Part shown: positions 38,101-48,000 of the stretch, piece by piece | Layout: each line of letters opens with the position of its first letter | Position numbering within the stretch: position 1 is the stretch's first letter | Source of the DNA: Callipepla californica brunnescens | Lineage: Eukaryota > Chordata > Aves > Galliformes > Odontophoridae | Assembly: GCA_023055505.1 (NCBI GenBank) | Contig: JALIRH010000014.1 | Coordinates: 15,464,501-15,528,500, forward strand | DNA length: 64,000 nucleotides | Reading direction: 5' to 3' | Program-made: the position numbers and the translations under genes | The notes under the pieces: model-generated | Told to the model about the DNA's origin: nothing | The model's input: the letters and a program-made list of their open reading frames with translations, nothing else | The model's database searches: none

Positions 38101-40878
38101 ACGCATGCTAAAGTCTGGCATGGGTCAGTGCAGATGGTACAGCCACGGAGGTGGCTGCTGGATGGAGAAACTTCATGCCAACCTCAAAAGCTTTCTAAAA
38201 GCTGCATGCTTTGAGCATTCACTGAGCTTCATTTCGCTGCCCTTCTCATGTACTGATCCCCAGGGACTGGCTGAGATAGCAGCAGTGACCCCTCCCCTTC
38301 CATCCTCTGCAGCCAGGAGACTTCTGAAGGCCATCAAATGCTCTTCTGTACGCTGGAAGAGGGCCAAGTCCTCCCAAGCAAGTAACCTGAGAGTTACACT
38401 TTGTTTTCTGTGACTTCAGCTTACATCTGGTGAAGGTAGAACAAAGAGTGGGAGTGGGGATGAAGGTTAATTGAATGGAAAGAAGAAATTGAGCCCAGCA
38501 TACGATACTAAAATGGGAAACATGGTGGACCCTCAGCTGAGCAGATATGGCAATGTGCAGCATTTTACTTCCCACAGGGGGTGTCCCCATTGCAGCAGAG
38601 GATGTACTGGGAAAGCCCACAAAGCATCAGGAGATGCACAGCTCCTTTCTGAACCAATCCATGCCAGAATCCCATTATACCCACTGACTTCTGGTTTTCT
38701 GCTATCCTTCTATTCGTGTCTCTAACAGCATTTGACTAATTCCATTATAACATCCTGGTTAAACTGGAAGCCCTTCCCTTGTCATGGATTGCATTTACGG
38801 AAAATGAAATAAAGCCAGTAAATAACTGTAGGGTTTCCTCAATCACCAAATGAGCAACAAAACCAGAAAACACTTTGTGGTGAGCCCTGAGAAGTACAAA
38901 GAACCACATCTCAAGAGCCACCCTCTTGGGAAGTAGTGCCAGGGCTCCCACATCACCTTCATTGGGGCACAGCCTCCAGGGCAGCATCACAGAGCTCTCT
39001 AGGAGGGAACCCAAAGTGCCAGGCAGAGCTCTGCCCCACAGCACAGCTCATCCTGGCACCAGGGGACATCAAGGCAGTGCTGCTGACACAGGGTTGTGCC
39101 TGTGGTCAGAGGAGGACAGAGCCCCAGCACTGCTGGGCTCAGCAGGCACCCACCCATGTGCAAGTGTTTAAAATATTATTAAGGGAAAGAAAAAAAAAAA
39201 TCCAAGGGAGAAGATCAAACCTGGATGCAATGTTCTCGAGCCTAAGGGAACCATCTCCTTCTGCAAAGACCTCTCGTGGCTGTCCAAATGATCCCTAATT
39301 AAGCCAGCTATTAAACACTAAAGGAAATAGCTAAACAGGCAGACAGAGCAAACCCACTGATTAAAAATAATGGGCATGTCTTCATCTGGTACAACTTAGT
39401 CCAACTCCGCAGACAACACACTGAAGTGCACTGATTGTTAACAGCTGAAGATCCACTCCAGCATTCTTATAACTCAGACGGCTGCCATAAAACACAGCAG
39501 GAAAACCTCCTGCTGCCCCACTGCTGCCTGGGTGAGTGCCCTGAGCTGGGGCTGTCTGCAATGCCTGTAACTTGGATGCTTCCCTTGCAGTGTGACCCTG
39601 TGGACGAAGGTGAGAGGTGAGCAGCAGCACTGCCTGAACCCCAAACGGCAGAACACGGTGCGCCTGCTGAAGTGGTACCGAGTATGGAAAGAGAAGGGCA
39701 GGTAAGAGAGCAGACATGCTGTCAGTGCTGCAACCAGCACAAAGGGATGTGTTTCACTGCCAAAATTATAAGGATAAACGGATGCTCATGATGCAATTTC
39801 TTTCCTGCCGCATGCACATGCTTCTATTTTAGGATTACCACTATAAATAGTCATTATTTTCTGCTAAACTCTTTGTCAGCTGATGAGCTTGGCTGTTTAC
39901 ATGCACTCACCTCTTTGTTACAGCTAAAAAGCTGAGATGAAAGGCCACATTACTTCCACACAGTCATAAGGAAAGCAGGCAGAGCTGGGATTAAGCTGCC
40001 CTACTTTATGCCACACACTCCAGTTGCAAAACTTGAAAGTCTACAACTCCTAACACCACAGGTCTTGGCCAGTTTTAACTACTGCATCGTTCCCAGGGAA
40101 TGCTATAATGCACTGCCACCTTTCCCCTTGCAAAGATCTATGTCACTGATGGCAAGCCATTAGGTTTTGTTGGCTGTTCAGGATTGTTTGTTGGCACAGG
40201 CTCCTGCACGCCTGCCACTCAGGCTCCTCCACAGCCCAAACTAAGCGCAGCCGAGCTAAGTCACAGCATCGAAGAGGTGTTATTTCAGACACAAAGAGCC
40301 CAGTTTAAACCAACTCATTGAAATAAGCAAACTGGTCAGTGCTTTTTGAGCCAGCTGTACAAAACCCGCTGATTTATCCCCCAGGGAAAGACAGGGAATT
40401 TAAGGGAAAACAGCACAAACACTGGCTTCATCCTCAAAATGACACTGCCCTGGCTCTGTGTAAGACCATTTTCACCTAGAGAGCTTGAACATGTTAAGAG
40501 TTCTCAGCAAACAAGGCTGCCAGGTTTGCTCCTCAGAGTGTAAGCTGGAAAACTAACACAGAACCTGGTATTATTCCAAAGATGACATACTGCTAACTTA
40601 CTATCCATTCTAATACAGATGTATAATTATGACTTACTTCATATTTGCATATGAGAGAGGGATTCTCCAGTGGTTAAAGAGTACTATTGGATGTGAATGT
40701 CCCCATCTTGCATGTCCCTCTCACTGCAGCCAAGCACGTCAGTAGCTTTCCAATTTACTTAAGCAGAGGCTAAAACTCTGGCTTCTGGGTTTTAATCGTT
40801 TGGAAGGGAGCTGTTTCCTTCATGGTTTGAATTTTTTTCCTCTCTGCTTTCCTTCTGTGTAGGGTTTATGAAGAATAG
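35088..40878 (+). CDS. CXCL14: CXCL14 (BRAK) CXC chemokine, 4 coding exons
   Basis: Secreted homeostatic chemokine of the CXC class that acts extracellularly on leukocytes. Joining 35,088-35,151, 35,971-36,076, 39,591-39,701 and 40,863-40,878 gives 98 residues. All introns are GT-AG, with phases 1, 2 and 2, as in CXC chemokine genes. Residues 1-22 are a hydrophobic signal peptide ([20 protein letters not shown] start), leaving a 76-residue mature protein. Mature residues 3-5 are CKC (the CXC motif), with partner cysteines at mature 29 and 49 (precursor 25, 27, 51, 71). Only two residues precede the first cysteine and there is no ELR motif, both typical of CXCL14. A SRKGPKIR block, the LKWY helix and the C-terminal VYEE match the CXCL14 family. 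Next to the third cysteine region, the strand-2/3 turn is one residue shorter than in human and lacks the mammalian VSRYR segment. NEUROG1 lies 14 kb downstream on the same strand, as in mammals. Confidence 0.97.
35152..35970 (+). other. CXCL14: CXCL14 intron 1
   Basis: 819-nt intron from GTAAGG to TCTTCCAG. It contains a T-rich tract just after the donor (35,161-35,187), a short (TA)n at about 35,330-35,345 and a mixed C/A homopolymer at about 35,431-35,450. Nothing else recognisable is present. Confidence 0.93.
35971..36076 (+). other. CXCL14: CXCL14 coding exon 2 (CKC motif, first two strands)
   Basis: 106 nt starting GCGTGAAG after a TCTTCCAG acceptor and ending GATTAT before GTAAGTTT. 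It encodes the CKC motif, the N-loop and the third cysteine (YPFC). Exon-2/3 junction phase is 2, completing an isoleucine codon. Confidence 0.96.
36077..39590 (+). other. CXCL14: CXCL14 intron 2
   Basis: 3,514-nt intron, GTAAGT to CCCTTGCAG. ORFs inside it (for example 190 codons at 36,833-37,405) resemble no known family and lack splice context. No CR1 copy was recognised. Confidence 0.93.
39591..39701 (+). other. CXCL14: CXCL14 coding exon 3 (third strand and C-terminal helix)
   Basis: 111 nt between CCCTTGCAG and GTAAGAG. It encodes the third strand, the fourth cysteine (QQHC) and the C-terminal helix containing LKWYRVW. The phase-2 end completes an arginine codon with exon 4. Confidence 0.96.
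39702..40862 (+). other. CXCL14: CXCL14 intron 3
   Basis: 1,161-nt intron, GTAAGA to TTCTGTGTAG. It contains unique sequence; the stretch at about 39,830-39,930 is AT-rich and CNE-like (TAAATAGTCATTATTT). No repeats were recognised. Confidence 0.92.
40863..40878 (+). other. CXCL14: CXCL14 coding exon 4 (terminal VYEE)
   Basis: 16 coding nt complete an arginine codon and encode the invariant C-terminal VYEE and stop TAG at 40,876-40,878. The exon continues as the 3' UTR. An acceptor with a strong pyrimidine tract precedes it (TTTTTTTCCTCTCTGC). Confidence 0.95.
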
Positions 40879-42030
40879 GAGGAGGAGGTGCAAGAAATGG
40901 AGAGGACTCCCTTGGCTGGCGTAGGACTGGGCTCTGCAGAAGATTATTTCTCTCTCACAGACATAAGACACAAATTCTATATTATTATCAAGCACTTTTT
41001 ACCAAGGGTCAGTTTTTACATTTTATAGCCGCGTGCAGAAGGCTTCCAGATTTCATGAGCATCTGTTGCACCTCAGATCTCACACCCACCTGCTTCATAC
41101 CAAGGTTGGGGGAAAAAAAAAAACAAAAAACAACAACTCATGCTTGGCATTTTAAAGAGGTTTTGTTGGTTTGGTTTTGCTGTTTCCTGCTTTTAATTGT
41201 TATTCATTCATACTTCACTATGATTGCAATTGAGCTTTATAAGCTCATTAGACAGTGTTTGTAAGGTATCCTCCAGCTGTGTCTCTCACCCCTTGGCACT
41301 GAGGAAGCCTCAGGGCTGGGGGTCACATTGGCAGCCCCCCAGTGGGGCAATGCCAAGACAGAGCAGAAGCTGGGTGAGGTGCCACCAGCACACGGTGGCC
41401 GTGGTGCAGAAGTGAGGTCCCTTGGCTCACCAGCAAGGGAGTGCCAGCACCACTTGTGTACCTCTTCCTTAACAGACCTGGGGTCTTGCTGCAAGGTGAA
41501 GTGTACCACCCTCCCATCTAATGTTTCCTACACTAGAGAGCATTTCTAGGTCTCCTTTTGTTACTAAGAACATGTTTATTTTTTTTTTTTCCTTCTTCCA
41601 CCTGAAGTTCTCACAGAAAGTTTGTGGCTTCAGTACTCAGACATTTTAAGCTTCAAGACTATCATGTATGATTTCCTAGATTTGTAGCAAAAAAAAAAAA
41701 AAGCCTTTTAAAGGTACCTTTTTATGAAAAAATATGGTAGGACGATCATAAATACCTATGTTTTAGTCACAATACAACATATTCATTATTTTGAATGTAA
41801 TACTTCAATGTTAAGCAAAACATTCCTCTTTTTAAAGTAACAAAACTACCTTTTCATTTGTAAATATACTATAGGAAGTCTCCCTATACTATCTTTCTGT
41901 ATAATGTACTGTACTGCTAAATTATCATATGCTATTTAAATGTTTGAAATATTTAGAAGGTTGCATGCAGATTTCATATTTCTTTCTAAGACAAATGAAA
42001 AATGTAATAAAAATATATTTAAAAAAAAAT
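40879..42030 (+). other. CXCL14: CXCL14 3' UTR
   Basis: About 1.15 kb of untranslated sequence. The last 450 nt are strongly AT-rich and include a Pumilio-type TGTAAATA at 41,859-41,866 and several ATTT-rich stretches, suggesting post-transcriptional control. An A12 homopolymer lies near 41,691. The end is inferred from the polyadenylation signal. Confidence 0.8.
42006..42011 (+). terminator. CXCL14: CXCL14 polyadenylation signal AATAAA
   Basis: Canonical AATAAA about 1.13 kb after the stop codon, and the only one seen in the 3' UTR before this point. Cleavage is expected about 15-25 nt downstream, near an A-rich stretch. An AATAAA also occurs near 42,303 and might serve as an alternative. 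Confidence 0.75.
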
Positions 42031-45000
42031 CTGACCATTGTTTCTAGAACTCCTTCAGGATCTCCAACCACTTCTCATCACTGATGAGAATGGGCAGTTC
42101 TGTTTGAGGGGAAAAGCACTAAATCAGCAGCTGATTCAGAGTCAGGGCAACTTGATGACAGCAGGGTTAGAAGAGTTGCTCTGGTGCTGTTTAATTCCCT
42201 CTTTTGTTTTAGGATTTGGACTTTACCTAAATACTGAGGAATCCTGCTACACAAACAACGGCTGTGCTATGTGCCTATAGTCACAGCTGTAGAGCTGTGT
42301 TAAATAAACATGTCAGCCACCCTGGATGTATATAGAAGAGTAAAATACAGCTAGTTAGTAAAGACCTCAGCTAGATGAGGGAAGGCTGTAACCAAAGGGC
42401 TGCAAGCCTGCTCTTGCTCCCTCCTTCAGCTTCAGCCCTCACCCAAAGGGACAGGCTTTGCACCCAACACACCTCCCACCCTGCTCCTCTCAGAGCCCTA
42501 AAGGGGTTTAATGCACAACAGTGACATTTGTCAAACCCTCAGAATCTGACAAGCAGCAGATAGGACAGCAAGCCATGTTCTGCATCCATTAAAGCCATCC
42601 CTGCCCTGAGCAGCACAGCTCCTACAGCATTATCCACACCAGCTGAGCTCAGCAAACCATGCCATACCCAGGCAATACCTGGCCTCAGCTCAAGGGGTTT
42701 CTCCAGTTCAGACAGAAAAGAAAGCACACATGCATTACATGTGTATTTACTGTGCTAACTTTCAGCAGAGATGGAGAAAGGAGTGCTGACATCTCACAGC
42801 ACCGCACAAGGATGCAGAAATACCTTTCTAGTAAAATGCTTGAGAAAGATCCCAGGGTGTGCAAGAAATAAAATAAAACTTCTGGGAACAGCAACCACAA
42901 GGCAGTGCTTCAGGCTGAGCTCTGACACTGCAGACAAACCCAGACCCAGGGCTATGCCAGCTGCCCCAGCATTGCCCAGCTCCCATTTTAGTGAAAGCAA
43001 CCATTCTGCCCTGAGGAGGCTCCATTTCAATGCACTGACAGATTTCAAGAAGTAGCTCACACCGATTTAACAACTACCAAGCAACAAACCCCCTGGAAAA
43101 GCATTGCTGCTGTTGCACAAGAAGCAGTTGGCACCATCAGGAACACCATGCACAGCTCCGATTGCTCAAAATGCAGCACACAGAGTCAAAGCAAATTTTA
43201 GCTCTGGGTTTGTCTGCCAGACAAAAGCCACCAGGAAAAGCCAGACTCAGAGGAAACCAGATGTGCACACTGGAAATGCCCACTGGGTCTCTTTAGACCA
43301 AAGCATGCTAAAACAGTCAATATATGTATGTACATGCACACACCTCCCACAAGCACCTGGATTTAGTAGCAGTCTCGAGGTCTACCTTTGTTCTCCCAGC
43401 AGGCTGCAAGGAGGAGCCCACTCCATTCCCTAAATAGAAACCACACATTTGTCCTTTGGGACTGAAAAATGTGGCCCCACCACAGGGACAAGGACCTCTC
43501 CAGCATCCCCACCCTTCCCTGCCCTCTGCCATGGGTATCACCTGTTCAAGTTCATTCTCCCACCTTTTATTTTAATAAAAGCAAAGGCTGAACCCAGCAG
43601 CTGCAGTGAGCTGACACAATGAGGGGGAACCTCTCTGACAAGCGCACTACATGGGATTAGTAATGTTATACAGATCCTTTCACCACTTGCCTTTCACTTG
43701 CTCATATATGGTCTAGGTCAGCAATGGACAAAAAGTTTATTAAGCAGCGACGGCTGGCTGCTGTGTGTGGGATAGCACAGTCCCACTGCTTGCTGTGCCC
43801 CTGAGCTCCTAAATCAAATAAACATCAGGCTCAGCCCTCACTGACCCACACTGGCAGAAACAGGAGCAATTGAGAATAAAACCAGCACCCCACACCCTGC
43901 CCAGGGTCACTGTGCTTCGACATGGCAAGCAATCTCTGTGCAACCCAGCATGGTTCAACAGGCTCTGCTGTGAGCCCAGGCACACCCAGAGCACACTACC
44001 CATCAGGTGTGAAGAAACACCAGTCACACTCCATTTTCTCAACCCCCTTCCAAAAATGAAGCCTCTGAACCCAGTTCTGCACAGCATCTGAAGACCTCAC
44101 TGACCCGCTCAGCACCTTCAGCAACAGGGAGAATGTTTTTGGCTGAGTTTGTCTCCAGATCCAAGGGGTTGGGCAGCCTATTTCACCAGTCTCAGCCAGA
44201 ACTGAGGTGGCTCTCAGTTTCAGTCTAACTTTTCAATTGAAGCACCCGTGCTGGGATTTCTGCTTGTTCAGTTTGCTACCTTCAGTGGGAGGTGCATGAA
44301 CACAAATGGAACTGTATGCATTTCAGAGGATCTCTTTGCAGCTTTCACTGTGTCCACTCTGTCAAACACTGTTTGTTAACGGCATCTTCAGCCTTAGTGA
44401 TTTTATGATTCTATTTCTTCCCTCCTTACCCATCACCCCAATTATGGACATCCAACCAGTGCCTGGGCAGCCTGCCCAGGATGGTGGTGCCACAGCAGTC
44501 CCTCAACTCATTAAAGTACTGAAGTGTTTAAAATCTAGCACAAAAATCCTAAGTTGGTTTTTGGGTTCTTTCCAAAGTCCCCCACATACGTGTTAGCCTG
44601 CAGGACTCAAAACAAAGCAGGACAGGAGCTGGGAGGGCCCAACAGCCCAGGTTCAGCACTTTCTGCCCTTAGCCAACGGTCCCAATTGCCGTGCTGAAGG
44701 AAAGCAAGGCTAAAAGGACATCTAGTGGCAGTTAGAATCCGTTCAGGCAGCCCAAGGACACCTCCACAGCCCTGGGGCTGCGCGTAGGATAAATCAGCAC
44801 ATCGCACTGCTGCTGATAGGAGTTCCCTGCAAAAATAAACTTGCATTTCCTTACCCGAGCATGGCAAGTCGCCAGAGCAAAGAAAACACAGCTGTTCTGC
44901 TGTGAGGTGGATTTGGGCAATGCTGCTCTGAGGACACTTAGGCACAGTTGTTTATGCACACAGCTGTTGGCCTGCAAATGCAGGATGTTCATGCTTAGGG

Positions 45001-48000
45001 TACAGTGGTCAAAGAGAATACCTGACTGCCTCCACATCACATTCACCTCACCTGCACAGGGCACCCCAAACTTTCAGTATATCAGAGGTCTCTACCCCAC
45101 ACAGCCACACACCAGCCTTGCTGCTGTCTCCCAGCCAGCCCCAGACCCAGCCCAGGTGATGCTCCCCAGGTGTTGTGCTCAGTTCATACCCTGGGACCTG
45201 ACCACTGGACTCCCCAGCAACACAAAGCTGAAATCACACACACACTATCACCCTGAATGTACCCAGATGACAACTTGCTCTCTCTTGCTGGGTATGAGCA
45301 GATTGTCATCCAAACACCAAAAGAAAGCCAAGTTCCCTGGAGGGAGTGCTTTACAGACAAGCAACATACAGTGCAATACAGACAAACCATTTATCTTATG
45401 AAACACAAGCAACATGTTGCATTTCTGATCCTTTTGCCAACCTCAGCAAAGCATTCATCTCCCCTTTGATTTTTCTCTCATCTTTTGCCTGTTTACATTA
45501 TCAGCTCTTTGGGCAGAGGGCATGCAGATCAACAGGAGCTGCTCCAAGCAGGCATGTGGGACCTGGGAGGGAGGGATGACATGATGTAACAGTGTGACAA
45601 GCAGCCAAGGCCTGAGCAATTATCATGCCTGGGCTTTTGTTTTACTTCCCAACAAACAGAAAAGGTTGGTAAAGTCCTTTTGGATCAGCTTCAGATCCTC
45701 TTTTCCCCTCCAAAGGAAAAAAAAAAAAAAACCTTCTGGTGTTTGCTTAAGGCTGATAATTACAGGAATTAATTATGATTTATTCCCATCATAAATCTTG
45801 GAGCAAGAAAAGGATTTTGAGGCTTGCAAGATTCACTGGATGACAGAAGCAAAACAGCTCTAATTGCCTTTCTTTGTTGTGTTTCATTAAGGATTCTGAA
45901 ACAACTGATCCCTGTGTCTTTCTGTGGTTAGGGACTTGCAAGGAAAAGCAGGGTTCTCTGCAGAGCCACCAATTACAGCTTTGTTGGGTTACCAGGCACT
46001 GTGTGCTGCAGATGAACACGCAGGGCTCCCAGAAAAAGCAGCTTAAAAAGGGAAAGAAATGCCTCCATAGACTTTAATAAAAAAAAAAATAGACTTTAGC
46101 AATTTTGAGCTCCCTTCTAATCCCAGAAGAAGTCTCTTGCCTTCATCCCTTGGGATTTTTGCCTCATTACTGCCCACTCCATTATGCTGAATGTGAACAT
46201 TTCATTCCCATTACCTTTGTAGTTACACCATTTACATTTTTTCCTTGGGGGTTTACTTCAGCTTCCTCTCTAAGTCCTGAGGACTTAACACTTTTGCAAA
46301 TACATTAGTAAAACTAATCCCACCTGGAGCTCCTTGAACCACGAACCCCAAGTCAGGCACCACTTCCTCCCCAGCAGGAACCAGCTTGCCAAACATTGCC
46401 TCTCCAGTTCAGAGCGATCCCCTCTCCTTTTTCTACACAGCAGCAGGAAGAGTCTGCCAGGAGAATGAAGTTCTTCACTACAGTAATCAGCATCAAGTGG
46501 TGACACCTGGCCTTGAGCAGTGCCACCAGCCCACAGGGGAGGAACTCCCTTCTGCCCAGGCTCTGCAGAACTAATGGGGAGGAAAGCAGGAGATCATCAG
46601 GATCACCTGTGAATCTGAAGGCACTTAGGATGGGACTTTTAAAAATAAAGGCTTAGTGGATTTATAGCATATGTGAAACCTCTAGCTTCTTAGAGGAGGG
46701 AAAGGGATGAAAGAGGATAAAACCAGCACGTGCGTGGAGAGAAAAACACAAAATCAGCATCAGCAGTGAACAGAGCAACAGTATTGGACCCCAAGTGCTT
46801 TGTAAAGACCATAATGTTGGTGCAGTGGCACCAGTCCCAACCCAAAAGCTCTTCCCAGTCCTAATGGCTCCTGGGCACAGTCACACATGTCAAAGAAGGG
46901 TCACTGCTTTAAGGTCTTGATAACAAAATGACAACTAGAGCTGCAAAGCAAGCTTAGGAGTACAGAGCTGAAACACAAATTGAAAGGTGTCGCATTCCCA
47001 TAGAAAAACATTCAACTTGCTTTGTTAGAGCCACAGCCTGCATCACAGTGACCCAAAGAGCTGTCTGAATTCCAGCTGCTCTGCTCTAAGGGTTACTACA
47101 GCATTAGAGTTCACAGGAAAGAAGAGCTAGGTGTGCAGCTCCAGGAGCTGGACAGGACCTTGAGCCCTGTAACAACTTGTCACAATGACTCATCTCTCAT
47201 AAATAAGATGCAAGGTTGATAATGCCTTTCTTCCATCTGCCTTCCACCTTATGTTTTTTTTTTTTATATATATGTAATCCTTCATAGAATTCACTACACA
47301 CAGCAACTCATTACAAGCAACAACAAGAACTTGGCTGAACCGCACAGTAGATATCAAAGGGAAACCTTAAAACGGGCATAAAGCAAACAACAGGCATAAA
47401 ACAATCAACTCTTCACATTTAGAAAAAAAACTTAAAGGATTTTCCACGCTTACCTGAAGCAGACAGCAGGGATTGTCACCAGATGCATAGAGCAGGGCTG
47501 CTGGAGCAGCAGCTGAGTAGAGGCTGACACCGTGTGGCTGCTCCTGGCCTTACAGACTGGGAAGATAGGGCTCTGCCCCCTTTTCTGAGGGAGGTTGTGG
47601 GTGGGGACTATAAATTAGGAGCTAAATTCTCAGCACCTGGAGAGCAATACGCGCAGCCGGGCTGGGCTGCTAGTCAGTCGTTCGCAGATTAACAACGACA
47701 AATGACAATAAATGCATTCTTTTGTTTGTTTGTTTTTTAAATCATACACGATCTATTTATTTAGTTTTAATTAAAAACGCCTTTTTGGGACAAGGCCCAT
47801 TTGTATGCATGTTTAAAGGCCTAATACGAGCAATCAGTGGTTCTTGTGAATCATGCTCCCCTGCAATCTTGCAGCCTCAGTTTGCACAGCAGGGTGAGAG
47901 GTTCGGAGCCTTTCCTAGCTCGGACAGCTGTCCTGGAGGAGTTTGGCTATGCTGACTCCAGATAAATGATCTCCAGTTCCCAGCAGAATAACTGAAATTA

